Below, one piece after another: positions 1 through 10,934 of a DNA stretch of 64,000 nucleotides (position 1 is its first letter; each line of letters starts with the position of its first letter). The translations under genes were made by a program, and so were the position numbers. Source of the stretch: Panicum virgatum (taxonomy: Eukaryota; Streptophyta; Magnoliopsida; Poales; Poaceae). The DNA lies in assembly GCF_016808335.1 (NCBI RefSeq), contig NC_053143.1, forward strand, positions 50,871,441 to 50,935,440. The letters run 5' to 3'. The notes beneath the pieces are model-generated. The model saw nothing but the letters and a program-made list of their open reading frames with translations. It was not told where the DNA came from and made no database searches.

Positions 1-63
1 TACTATATAACAAATTTGTTGATCAACAAGTATTTGTTGATTTACATGTAGATTGACAAACCG

Positions 64-891
64 ATGGCGGATTTTTATCGTGAACACTTAACACTCATTG
101 ACGAACTAGAGCTCACGTACAATATCCGGCGTTTTTTCGGCCGCGTAGTAGTTGTCACCCCGGCTCCATCTCTAGAAGCTCCTCTACAGTCCCCCCTCCA
201 GATCCATCGCAGTGCGCTACGTGATGTAGTGTTACAGAACAGTGGGGTAGAGCTTCCGCTAGAGCATGTCTCATGTTACATGTCAGGTTACTTGCTGCTA
301 TGCCCTTCACCCGAGGAGGCCAATCGCATCGTGTCGGCACCATCCATCCGTTTTGGGGAACATGTCCTTGCCCTCCAACCCTGGACTCCCGGTTTTGGTT
401 CCACTGAAGTACCTTGTGATGAGCAACTACCACAACAACCCCTGACACCAGCTAGATGCCCACGATCACCACAAAATCGCATACGACTGCACTTGGTCAT
501 ATCTGGATTGCCACTGCATCTATTTGCGCAGGTGCAATTGGTGTTACCTAGAATCTTCGCAAACATATGTCAGCTCATCGACGTCGAGAGGGATACAAGT
601 GATTACTCATTCAGGGCAAACACATTTGCAGAATTGGAATCTATACCTAGGCTCGTATATGTAGGCGTCCAAAAAGTTGGACAAAGTGGTCCCTACGTGC
701 AGCTGTGGGCAGTTTGGATTCAACCATTTCATCTGCCACCGGCGGACCCACAGACAGTCGAGCAACACAAGAATGGTAACTGCAGTATTTACAGAACTTT
801 GCTTCGTTTATCTTACACTATTCCTTCTAACATTTGTCGCTCTTATTGCAGATATGAGAGAAGTTCGAGTTTGATTATGTCTTCACCCTAA
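64..891 (+). CDS. DUF4283-like grass hypothetical protein
   Basis: The reading frame gives 275 residues from the first ATG. Residues 25-110 look like the DUF4283-type region of many grass proteins: a segment on a DVVLQNSGV-like helix, then a strand resembling YLLLCPSPEEAN, then ALQPWTPGF. Residues about 140-230 resemble the second half of that family (LHLVISGLPLHLF, then a strand ending in QLWAVWI). DUF4283 often occurs in retroelement-linked or orphan grass genes; no enzymatic function is known. A likely 76 bp intron (GTAACT at 776 to TTGCAG at 851) would splice residue 237 to a short tail stopping at 872-874; otherwise the frame runs to 891. No zinc knuckle or reverse transcriptase follows. 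It could be a real orphan gene or a LINE-derived remnant. The family link rests on pattern recognition only. Confidence 0.5.
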   Translation: MADFYREHLTLIDELELTYNIRRFFGRVVVVTPAPSLEAPLQSPLQIHRSALRDVVLQNSGVELPLEHVSCYMSGYLLLCPSPEEANRIVSAPSIRFGEHVLALQPWTPGFGSTEVPCDEQLPQQPLTPARCPRSPQNRIRLHLVISGLPLHLFAQVQLVLPRIFANICQLIDVERDTSDYSFRANTFAELESIPRLVYVGVQKVGQSGPYVQLWAVWIQPFHLPPADPQTVEQHKNGNCSIYRTLLRLSYTIPSNICRSYCRYERSSSLIMSSP

Positions 892-1040
892 ACCCGCTCC
901 TTGCCAGGGTGCGGGGCCTTCCGGACAAGGAGCTGCACAAGCACAACAACGTGTGCAATTATGTATGGTTCAACTAGTCAATAAATCGTCCTAATTACAT
1001 ACTTGAGCACCCAAACAATCCATAAACTGCACTATCTCAT

Positions 1041-1247
1041 GTGGATTCTCATGCAGGTCTGATTGAGGAATATGAAGGCAACCCCTCTCCACGTGAACAT
1101 GGAAGTGGATCCACCATTGTGGAGGAGACACCACCGGACTCACCATCGGAGGGAACCGAACTAGATCTCAAAGCATATGGCGACGACGAAGATACCGGCA
1201 ACTACGAAGGTCCCACCCAAATGGTCTCCACACAAGGGTATATTTAG
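1041..1247 (+). other. Possible downstream acidic exon
   Basis: An open frame of 68 residues, rich in E, D, S and P, sits about 150 bp beyond the DUF4283-like frame. It is preceded by a good acceptor (TCTCATGCAG ending near 1057). It may be a 3' exon of the same transcript, but the upstream frames stop first, so the link is only a suggestion. I recognise no domain. Confidence 0.25.
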
Positions 1248-1914
1248 TTGAGCTTCAATCCTTATGTATATAACTATCCAACTAAAACAGAATGATGGTG
1301 TCTACTCGTCTGTTTGCTAACACAACTCCTTTACAGTGACAAAGAATAATAATTCGAAACATGAGGAGACACTGGAAGCGGCAAGCACTCAAGTAAACTA
1401 TGCTAGATGCCAGGAGCACGTGTCCTCAGGCTTGCCCACGGAGTTCCAGTCTGTTCAGCCCACCAGAGCAACGTTGTCGTCGTGAAATACTCGTTGCGCT
1501 ATGTGTGCTTGTATCATTTCCCTTGCTTTCTCTATTGACTTGTGATAATATGGACTACTAGCTAGTTGTATGGACTCGTATCATTTCCCTTGCGTTCTGT
1601 ATGGCATTGCATTCTGAATGATGGAATGATTGTAATGTTTATTGCGATGAATATTAGATGGAGTTTCATATCGTTCTTTCTCGTCACAGCCACGCCGCCT
1701 CCTAAAACCATATAGTTATGTGATATAGTAGTGATAGGGTTATAATGTGATTTACTTACAATGAAATGTAATACATCCTGAAAACTTAAATCTATTATTT
1801 TTTCCTTGTTTAATGGCTCTCAACAATGGTAGGGTCAATTTTTGAGTTTTTTTGGATATGATTTGCTATTTTTCTGGAAATAAAACAAGTTTTAGGATAT
1901 TTTAAAAAATATTT
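1248..1914. other. Non-coding, AT-rich
   Basis: I see no convincing gene. It looks like 3' flank of the preceding gene (two copies of a CGTATCATTTCCCTTGC-like stretch near 1508 and 1577), followed by AT-rich sequence leading into CACTA-1. No clean CACTA terminus was found here, so the left border of CACTA-1 is undefined. Confidence 0.4.
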
Positions 1915-1917
1915 ATA

Positions 1918-2083
1918 GGGGCAGGTGACATCACCACCCGCCCCTGAAAATGCATTACTAGGGGTGGGTGGCATCACCACCCGCTCCTGAAAATCGTTTT
2001 CAAGGGCGGGTGGTGATGTCACCCGCCCCTACAAATCATTTTCAGGGGCGGGTCGTGATATCACCCGCCCCTGAAAATCCCTC
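1918..2083. repeat. Internal subterminal-type repeat cluster of CACTA-1
   Basis: Four hairpin-capable units of about 40 bp (GGGGCGGGTGGTGATGTCACC-like, closed by CCCGCCCCTGAAAAT) stand in a row. The same kind of unit recurs at the right end of the element. In En/Spm such repeats bind the element-encoded TNPA protein; here they lie directly upstream of a TATA box. Confidence 0.75.
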
Positions 2084-2086
2084 TCC

Positions 2087-2094
2087 TATAAATA
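2087..2094 (+). promoter_or_regulatory. TATA box of the CACTA-1 second gene
   Basis: TATAAATA follows the last subterminal-type unit by only a few bases. About 20-30 bp downstream begins a C-rich leader (2100-2640) resembling the GC-rich leader at the same place in CACTA-2. Placement and sequence support a promoter; there is no expression evidence. Confidence 0.55.
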
Positions 2095-2099
2095 TCTAG

Positions 2100-2700
2100 G
2101 CGAGTTGGGGACTTAGCCATTTCTCGCACTTTGCATCCCGATGCCGCCAGGCTGCCAGATCTCCGCCGCCATCGTCCTCCGCCGCCGCCCCCCTCCGCCG
2201 CCATCGTCCTCCGCCGCCGCTTCCGTTCTCTCCTCCACCCACGCTCGCATCGCCGCGTCCTCCGCCGTCCGCTAAAGCGCGTCCGCGCAAGCGCCGACAC
2301 TGTCCTCTCCTCCGCCCTCGCCTGCGCCACCGCGTCCTCCTCCGCCCGCCCAGGCGCCGCCGCAGTCCGCGCCGGCCGTGCTCTGGTACATCCGTGCCTT
2401 CCTCTCCGCCGCACGCGCAGGATCCGCGCCGTCCTCTCTACCGCCGCGCCCTGGCCGTTCCGCGCCTCCGGTGCCCTAGCGCCGCCACCCCTGCTCGATC
2501 CGCGCTGCCGGGACCGAGGCCAGTGCCGAGCTCCTCCGATCCGCCCCTCCTCCGGGCAAGAGCGGCGCTCGCGGGCCGGCACCTCCTCCCCGCCGGCCCA
2601 CCTACTCCGGACGGCCGCCCGAAGACATAGGTTTTTTCTTTTTTTTCTGGTGGGCCGACTGACCAGTGGGCCCCGCTGGTCAGCCCCTGTAAATTTGTTA
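2100..2700 (+). other. GC-rich leader of the CACTA-1 second gene
   Basis: A CCG/CGC-rich block contains open frames on both strands (up to 192 residues), but these are low-complexity Arg/Pro/Ala products with no domain. It is best read as a 5' untranslated leader between the TATA box and the first coding exon at 3304. The same type of block is found in CACTA-2, -3 and -4. Confidence 0.5.
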
Positions 2701-3136
2701 TTTTTTTAAGCAGTTAACTTGTAAATTTGTTTAAATAATTAAAAATAGCAGAAAAAATTCGAACCAAAATGGCTAGATGAAAAAGCAATGAACTTGGTTT
2801 GAATGTGATTGAAACAATGGAAACTAGATGAAAAATTCATACCAAATTTGTAATTTCCTAGGTTAAATAAATTTCAAAAATGTTTTTCATTTATGGAGTA
2901 GTTTTATTGAATGTGTGGAACTAGTTATATTTAGAACAATGAAAAATATTGAAAAATGTATTATTATTGTTATATGAATTATTAGGCAGAAGATAATTTT
3001 TTTTGTTAGATGCAGATGTCAAAATGAATTACATGTGTCTTGTTTTATTAAAGATAAAATAAGATGTGTCCTCGATTTGATTATAAGAAGGAATCGGCAA
3101 TGTCTCTATTATTTCTCTCTCTCATTCGCGAGAGAC

Positions 3137-3204
3137 AAATGTTTTTCATTTATGGAGTAGTTTTATTGAATGGAGTAGTTTTATCGACGTCGAGAGGGAT
3201 ACAA
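3137..3204 (+). repeat. Chain of short templated copies (repair scar)
   Basis: 3137-3171 repeats about 35 bp also found at 2878-2914. A partial second copy of its GGAGTAGTTTTA part follows. Then 3183-3204 is an exact 22 bp copy of 577-598, which lies in the DUF4283-like gene outside the element. Such strings of local copies are typical of double-strand-break repair with template switching. Confidence 0.7.
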
Positions 3205-3303
3205 TTGGAAGTAACTGTAAATTTGTAAACAAACTTAACAGAGTGAAAAATAATAAAGGAAATGTCTCATCTACATTTATGCTTACGTTTTCAGAAGTCA
3301 TAA

Positions 3304-6300
3304 ATGTCTCATCCGTCGTCACCTTCCCCACAAGGGGAAAATGCGAGGACGCAAGACGAGGAAATTGAGAAAATTGCATCCCAGATGGACTGGAACGATC
3401 ATGGCGATGCTCAAGATGAATCTGGGGATGACGAAGTTCCGGAGATAGGACGAGGGGCTTACGTAGGCGGATTGTGGCAGGATCCTCTAGATCCACATTC
3501 GTTCCCTGAAAGAGAAAGACGTTCAAGGTCGGAGTTTGATCCGAATTACGTACCGAGTCCAGTTCGGGTAAAGACTTACTAGCGAGCATTTATTATACAT
3601 TTTCAACGACTGCGCGTACTGAGTAGCCGAATTGTATGGTCCATGTAGGAGCTTCGGTCAGGAAGAGGTGATCGCCGACGCCAACCTGCAAACGCAACAG
3701 AGGAAGAACTTGAAGGCAATGAAAGCTCTGGTCCAGAACCTCAATCGACTTCCTCTGGCAGCCAATATAAAAGGAAATGGGGTCAGCGTGGAAGAAACAA
3801 ATACCCCAAAGGCCAATGGACGGTCAATGTAGTTAGTCCAGCAGGCGAGCCTATAGAGCCTCTTGATGTAAGTGCAAAGTTTCATAACGCAATCGGTTCT
3901 ATAATAAGAACAAAGATGGTTTTGGATCCAACGATCCCCGATTGGCCAACAGTTCCAGATGGTAGGAAGGAGGCGATGTGGCAACTATTGAGCCGAACCT
4001 TTATTTTGCCAAGAGGAACTCAAGATAAAGTGAAGCATTATGCTAAGAAGATGTTGGGTTAAAGTTTCCGCCGGTGGAAGAGTGAACTAAATACCAAGTA
4101 TGTGCAGAAGGTCCTAACTCCTTTTGCAGATTATGGGGACATCACACCACAACAATGGGAAGAGTTTGTTCAGCAAAAAAACTCTGAGGAATCTCTAGCT
4201 CTGAACAAGAGAAATAGAGATCTAGCATTGAGTAATGTACATAAAGTCCGGCTTGGCCCGGGGGGGATACCAAAGGAAGGCCGATCAGTGGCGGCGTGAA
4301 AGAGAGGCTATAATAGCCGCAGGACTACCTGACCCTTTTCAAGGCCTTACCGATCGTGGCTGGTTCTGGCTTGAAGCAAGGAAGCCTAAGATAGTGGATG
4401 GCAAGCCACATTTTGACGAACCACATACCGAAGCCGTCGCACAAAAAATGTATGAACTTACCGACCTTCAGAGTCGAGGAAAGTTCAAAGCCAAGAGGGA
4501 CAAGGATGTGCTTAGTACAGCCCTTGGATCCAAAGAGCATGGAGGTCGCGTCAGATGCGTGTCCTCTAAGTTGTCATTTAAGGATGGGTTCCAAGAGGAC
4601 CGGTCAACCTACAAGAGGCATGACCGCTACAAGGAAGAGATAATACAAGTGGCAGAGCAAGCAGCAGAATCAAAATTTAGGGAAATGTTTGCACAAATTG
4701 CAGAGCAGCAGTCCGGCCAGATTGTGACGATGCCCCTCCAGTATTAGCCCAATCGAATTCGACATGTGCTCAGAGCAGTGTTGCGTCAACGACAGCACAA
4801 CCATACCCGGTGGATTATGTAACAAGTACTACTCCATGCATGCTGCTGTATCCGATCGGTAGAGCTGGCAAGACGAAAGAAGTTGCCAAGGCCCACGTGG
4901 ATCCTGCTGGGGCTTTATTTGAGGGAAAACCAATCCCGCCCCTATATGCATGTGTGCGAGTGCAGGAGCTCCTGAAATCAAGCTATGAAGACAATGAGAT
5001 AGACATCCCACTGCAGATGGGAAGACCACGCTTGGACAATGCGTTGGCGTCACCATACTGTGGCACAAGCGAGATATTATACTGCTTGTTTCACCATATC
5101 TTACCTCGCCATCACCACAACAGTCTCTACCAGCTCTACCATATGTACCGGCCCCGCCAACATCGCCACAAGCTCCAGCATCTCCACCAGCTCCACCATC
5201 GCCACCAGCTCCTGCAGCTCCACCTTCGCCACCAGCTCCTATAGCTCCATCTTTCCCACCAGCTCCAGTATCTCCACCAGCTCCACCATCGCCACCAGCT
5301 CCACCTTTGCCACCAGCTCCTATAGCTCCATCTTTGCCACCAGCTCCAGCATCTCCACCAGCTCCACCACCTCCTCTAGCTCCACCTTCGCCAGCAGCAC
5401 CTAGGCAAGAATCACCACGAGCGCACACGGGCTCGACTCCACCACCACAACTTGGCCAGTATGTACCACGAGTGATACGGTCTTATGAGAAGGAAGACTC
5501 AGAGATTGTAAATAGATGGCACGCAGCAAACACCAAGCAGAGCTCAAAGGATAAGTCCAAGGATAAATCAAAGGATGTTTCAGATTCTAGTGTCACCAGA
5601 CGACCGGGCTTTTCCTTGCCCCGCACTGACTACGACTTCCATCATTATGTTGGGGTCGATGACATAGCAGATTTACCGGAATGTCCGCTAAAATTTGAAT
5701 ATGGTAAGCCATTTCTACTGACTCTTTGATGGAAGGGGTTCCTCCTTTTATGAAGAGGATGCATAGTTGGTACATGAGAGCATGTAGACTTGGACTCAAA
5801 ACCATTTGGGCTCGGTATGATCCCAATATTTTTGGAGCCAAAACTGAGGTTATCAATGATATCATATTCGATTTTGAAGATATACATGACATGTTCCGCC
5901 TCAAACAACTCAACATAGAAATGGTCAGAATCTGGTGCATGTAAATGTTGCATCCAAACTGATACCTTATATGCAATGACCTATAATTATATATGCATAC
6001 ATATCTAATTAGTTGGCACATTTCATTCGACAGGATGCAACAACGACAAGCGGATGCTATAAATCGTAAGGTTGCGTTCCTTGACCCGTTCGCTATTTGT
6101 GAGGCAAGGCACTACGGGCCAATGTTGTGGAAGAACGACCACGATGACCTGAACAAGTGTTCAACGCGCAAAGCAAAAGTTGCAAAGCGAAGAGAGTTCC
6201 ACAAAGATATCTTAAGGAAAGTTGGTGCATACATATCGCTTCAGATGCAATGGTGGCAGGACAGGGATGCCATATGGGCACCATACCACTTCCGGTATGT

Positions 6301-7063
6301 GTAATTTCAATCATTTGATATAATATGCACTTGCTTCGACTAATTGCCTATATGATATTTTTGCAGAAATCACTAGATTGCAATTATGTTATAGCCGAAG
6401 CTCGGAAAAATACTTGTATTTGACTCTGCTGATTTTGAGAAAAAAACATACGCAGAATTCCTATCCATCCTAAAACTGTTAGCAAAATTGTTATCCTCTA
6501 CATTTATTTTTTCATATATCGTATTGGACATTATACTAAATCTTCCATATATAAATAACTTCTTATTTATTTTTTTCATAAAATAACAGGGCTTACAAGC
6601 ATTACATTTTCAAAGGAGGAATTCATCCCCCAGATAGACAAGAAGAAATGGTGATACACACACACTTTCTATGCCACAAGCAACCTGCAGGTTCTGTGTA
6701 CTGTGGATACTACATGTGCGAGCACATGAGGGAGCTCGATAGATACCCAACAGATCCCCAACGTGTAAGGGTCTACATTTTGCTAGGAATAGAAGCATAA
6801 TTGCATATTATTCTGCTTGCATCTAATGGATGTTTTATTTGCAGGCTTCACGGGAAAAACACCAAGGTCCACTTCATGAGCGACAACTTCTCAATGTAGT
6901 TGATGATTTATGTCGTTTCATATTGCATGAAGTGGTCCATATAGATGGATATTTTGTTCACCCGGAGCATGAACTATCAACTGACTCAAAATATAGAAGC
7001 CTCCGTCAGTGGGACAATGAGCTACTCCGAGTCGGCTATAGTAGCATTAGTCAGAACAAATAG
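3304..7063 (+). pseudogene. CACTA-1 second gene: Transposase_24 plus Ulp1-like C48 domain, decayed
   Basis: Multi-exon remnant. Exon 1 (3304-3582) is the acidic N-terminus with GRGAYVGGLWQDPLDPHSF. Roughly 3760-4747 is the Transposase_24 region, containing PKGQWTVNVV, PRGTQDKVKHYAKKML and KDVLSTALGSKEHGGRVR. An in-frame TAA at 4060-4062 and a frameshift in a G run near 4260 break it. A proline-rich, low-complexity linker spans 5100-5400. From 5460 to 7063 comes a Ulp1/C48-like cysteine peptidase: IFDFEDIHDMFRLKQL, then LVFDSAD (acidic catalytic site) and YCGYYMC (cysteine). The expected His (AATCAC near 6367) is followed at once by a stop codon, and a second stop lies seven codons on. In CACTA families this gene is thought to supply a TNPA-like partner; the peptidase's role is unknown. 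Not functional as it stands. Confidence 0.8.
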
Positions 7064-7335
7064 GACAAACTATGCAATTAATTCTATGTGCAATTTCATG
7101 ATGAATGTATGTACTCTAATGATACACTGTACTGATACTTTCTTTGTAATTTTGTTTTGAATATGTAATTAGTTATATTTAAGCATCATCGATTAAAAAA
7201 TCCTCAATTGCGCGCTAGCTTCATATGTGAAAATTCACGCGAACCAGAAGTGGGAAATAGATTTGGTAAAATTTGGCGGGAAACAAATTTATAAAAATTG
7301 GCGGGAAACAAATTTGAAAAATAGGTGGGGCAGGA

Positions 7336-7682
7336 ACCAATTTCCAGGGGCGGCTAAACGTACAAGCCGCCCCTGGAAAACTTATTTTCAGGGGCGGGTC
7401 AGGGAACTGCCCGCCCCTGAAAAACCTTTTTCAGGGGCGGCTGATAGCTTGACCCGCCCCTGGAAAACCCATTTTCAGGGGCGGGTCAGGGCATTACCCG
7501 CCCCTGAAAAACCTTTTTCAGGGGCGGCTGATGCCTTGACCCGCCCCTGAAAACCTGTTTTTCAGGGGCTCTTTACCCGCCCCTAAAAATCTCGATTTGT
7601 AGCAGCGAGAGACAGGGGTGGGTATCGCGCCCGCCCCTAAAAATGCTATTCTACCTGCCCCTACAAACCGTTTCTGTAGTAA
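7336..7682. repeat. Right subterminal repeats and terminus of CACTA-1
   Basis: At least seven alternating GGGGCGGGT...ACCCGCCCCTGAAAA units end in a degenerate GTAGTA terminus. A poly-C stretch (7683-7694) follows. No target duplication can be verified because the left end is not defined. Confidence 0.7.
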
Positions 7683-8985
7683 GCCCCCCCCCCCATATTT
7701 TTTGGCCATGGATGAGGTAGAGGAAGAAGAAGAAGAAAAAAAGAGGAAGGAGGAAGAAGAAGGAGAAATAAGTCCCCAAATGCTCAATTCTTGGATCCAC
7801 CACTGTCAACAAGGACTCTACATACTCTGAAAAAAAACCGCAACACTAAAATTATGTGAATACTTTTAAGGACTCTACATAGCAGAATAAATGGAAATGG
7901 GACGTCAAGGACGCTATCAAGATGATCAGGCACGCCATGGATCAAGTACCTGGCTATTCTTGAAGAAAAACAAGCCAGGATCGGTGAGGAGCTGTGTCAG
8001 CTGCATACGTTAGGCACGCTGACTGTAGCGTCATGCCGGAATCTTGGCTTCGACAAGGTGGATTTCGGGAGTGGGATCGGACGCCAGCGAGGGTGACGTC
8101 CTCCGGGAAAGACATGCTGCCCTCCCCACGTGACCAGGCTCCAATTACTGCAGACCCGTCTCCATGTGATCTCAAAATTTTAAGATATTTTTTGCGTACA
8201 CTTTTTCTCGTTATTTTTATGAGCTCTCAGAGTTGAGAATGCTGTTAAACTTTTGGCTGTACAGCTTATTAATTGGTGCACGAATGCTAGTATTCTAGAT
8301 TTGTTCCATATATTAATGGCACTGTTGTTTGTTTAAGTAGCAGACGACGTGTCCGTCGATAAAAAGGCCAATCACAAGATTTTCTAAAATATTTTGATCT
8401 AGATCCAACCATTTAGGTTATCTTCCTCATTTATCCAATCGCACTTCCCTTCTCGTGATCTACATTCATTTTCCGGTGTCCGATTCCTTCAATCTCGACC
8501 CAAACTCATACCACTGCTGCCCTGCGATCTTCCTCTGGCAGCATTTTGCTGTGCCATTACACTTGTTTTTGTTTTGTTTGCCCACCCACCTTCCCATCCC
8601 ACCACAAAAAAAAAACATGACGTGACACAAATCCATCGGGTCCTTCCCTTCCCATCCAAAAAGAAATCAAATTCCAACTGGCTCCTGGCCAGAATATCTA
8701 ATTCAAACAAAAAAATTAAAGCAAGGTGACAGGGATTAATTGTACCCAATTGGGTAGCTCACATCAGATTATTAAAAGTTGAATTCTGCATGCATACTTG
8801 AGTTTCACATGAATTACTTTTGTTCTATTCATATTTTAACTACTGAGTCATACTTTCTGGAAGAAGAGAAGTAGTGGTTTATTCACAGCATAGCCATGTT
8901 AGGTTATCTCCTTGGAATTTTTCATATGTCTCCAATTACTAAAACGCATTAACAATTGATATGATTAGGTTAGGCAGATGAATTG
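7683..8985. other. Intergenic, no gene recognised
   Basis: It contains a polypurine GAA/GGA stretch (7714-7770) and short unrelated open frames. No domain, splice pattern or transposon end was recognised. Confidence 0.4.
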
Positions 8986-8989
8986 ATGA

Positions 8990-9400
8990 TGCCAACAAGG
9001 GCATCCAATACCAGTAAATGAAAAATTAGGATGCATGCAAGCCCATCAATGGAGTGTACACAGACAAATAACAAGGGAATAGCAGGTCAAAATCTTTGTA
9101 CAAGTTACATGTGGACAGATTTTAGCTCATCCGTACATGGAATAATCAATTAGGATGTGCTGACAGACAAATAAAATGGTACAGTTAATTGAATCTTTTT
9201 GCAAGTTACATCGACATATTCCAACTAAACTAATGCGCACATTTATTACTAAGTTAAATTGACTACATATCCATCAATGGTGAGTACAGACAAAATAAAA
9301 GAGGCGAGGTTGGATCTTCGTACAGATTATATAGGAAGATTTGAACTCGTCGAATATTGAAATATAATTAGGTTCGGTGTAAGTCATCAATAGTGGCAAT
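8990..9400. repeat. Degenerate tandem repeat, about 110 bp period
   Basis: Three diverged units share CATCAATGG-GTACA-GACAAATA, then TC-TTGTACAAGTTACAT, then a GACAGATTT-like end. They begin near 9044, 9160 and 9271, downstream of the proline-rich gene. The copies differ at many positions, so the array is old. Confidence 0.5.
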
Positions 9401-9917
9401 AAGAGCTCGTGCTAGCAACTCAGTTATCTCAAGAGATGTGTAACCGCTAAATAAGAAAGAAATATGAGCTGGAGGCCACTAACTACAGGATAGTTCCAAC
9501 AATTTTAATTTGCTATCACCAGAGCAGATGAGATGCAACATGCAAGGTAATTGGTAGGTTACATACAGCACCTGCCACCAACACTGACAGTACCTTATAA
9601 TGTACATACACAGAAGAACAGGTATCAGGACACCAAATCATTACACAGGATACAACAGACTAACAGACAGAAACACACTACACCGCTAAAAGTTTTGCGG
9701 TTCAACATAAAAAAAGTCTCCAGACTCCTCAAGTATCTCACCATGATATTAGCTTCGCTGATTTGTCACTTACTTCAAATTCAGCATATATTTGCATTTC
9801 TCCCACTATAGTATATGCGAAAATCAGGTATTGAAAAGACCGGTGAAAGATGCAGAAGCTGATCACTCCTTCACCCTTAAGATTATGCTCAGTGCAAAGA
9901 TTAGCACCTGGGCAGGA
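9401..9917 (-). other. 3' flank and probable 3' UTR of the proline-rich gene
   Basis: AT-rich sequence follows the TAA stop at 9918-9920 on the minus strand. No other gene is visible. The exact polyadenylation site cannot be read with confidence. Confidence 0.4.
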
Positions 9918-10934
9918 TTACTTTTTTTCTGGCTCTGCGGTGATCCCAGTAACCTTGTCATTTGCCCACCAGTTAGACCCCACGCTTGGATCCACAGTAG
10001 TACAATCATCAATGTTGAAGTTGAACTCTTTGTTCAGGCGAAGGGACAGAGACCGCCTTGCTTTCTCCGGCAAGTCATGGTACGTTTCGTCGATGTATAG
10101 CCCCACCCTTGTATCATTAGACTCCCTCTTGTTATTGCCACTGCTGGTGGTGGGGGCAAGGCGAAATGACGCTGAGACAGAATCCCCAGGATTAGCAATT
10201 TTCTTTTCTAGGCAGCGCGCCACATCTTCTACAGTCAGCCCAACCGATGCCCGGCGATCCATAGCATGATCATTGTGTTGAAGGCGGGCAGAGAAGTCTG
10301 TAACTGGTACAGCTTCTGTCATGTGGGAATCCAATACGGAACTGCCACTGCGCATATGGCCAGAATAACCTGAGCTTGGATAGACCAGGTGGTCTATTGG
10401 GCTGTCCGGGCAATAAGGATACGACTCAAGATCACCTGTTTCACCATTGTTGCCGTTGTTCACCGAAGTCAGAAGCATGGCATATGGGACCTCCGGAGAG
10501 GAAGGGGTTGTAGTCAGATGGACAGATTCTGGTGGAGTGAAAGGAGCAGTTGATGGTTCAGTGGTGAAGGCCGATGAGAACACTGGAGGTGAGACTAGCT
10601 CTGTCTCGTGCGCATATGGCCCAATAGCAAAAATGGATGGTGGCCCTATGGATGATGGGGAATTCGGCGAGAGCGGTGGAAATGGTGGAGCGCCTGTACT
10701 TGGCGATTGGGCAACAGATGAGGGTTCTGATTCTTGAAAAGAAGCTGGAGAGGATGGAGGTGCCACAAACGGGAGTAGAGGAGGCGGTGGGTGGTTTGGA
10801 ATTTCTCCTGCAACTCCATTTGTCCCTTGAGGCGTGGGTTCAGGGAAAAGTGCAGAATGGTTGATGCGCCGCCCATTCTTCGGAGACCCGAAGCAGAAGT
10901 ACATGCTCAGCCGAGCAGCCCAATTCCTTCGCTG
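9918..10934 (-). other. Main coding exon of the proline-rich gene
   Basis: Open from the acceptor to TAA at 9918-9920, 338 codons. The acceptor could also be used three bases later (CAGCAG), which would drop one Gln. Confidence 0.8.

Larger units (their letters stand above)
1915..7682 (+). mobile_element. CACTA-1: partial En/Spm-type transposon
   Basis: GGGGCGGG...CCCGCCCCTGAAAAT inverted motifs cluster at 1918-2083 and 7336-7670 and enclose a decayed second CACTA gene of the Transposase_24/C48-peptidase type. The right end is a degenerate CACTA terminus, TTTCTGTAGTAA near 7670-7682 (the complement of TTACTACAGAAA). No transposase (Transposase_21) is present and no left terminus is visible. 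By comparison with CACTA-2, the 1918-2083 cluster matches the internal cluster between the two genes rather than a true end. The element is therefore probably a 3' half or a deletion derivative. Confidence 0.75.

Noticed and set aside
2061..2709. Overlapping open frames on both strands (173 and 192 residues)
   Set aside because: GC-rich, low-complexity Arg/Pro/Ala products without a domain; interpreted as leader of the CACTA-1 second gene.
4829..5428. Minus-strand Gly/Ala-rich frame of 199 residues
   Set aside because: Antisense of the proline-rich linker of the CACTA-1 gene; the repeats produce it automatically.
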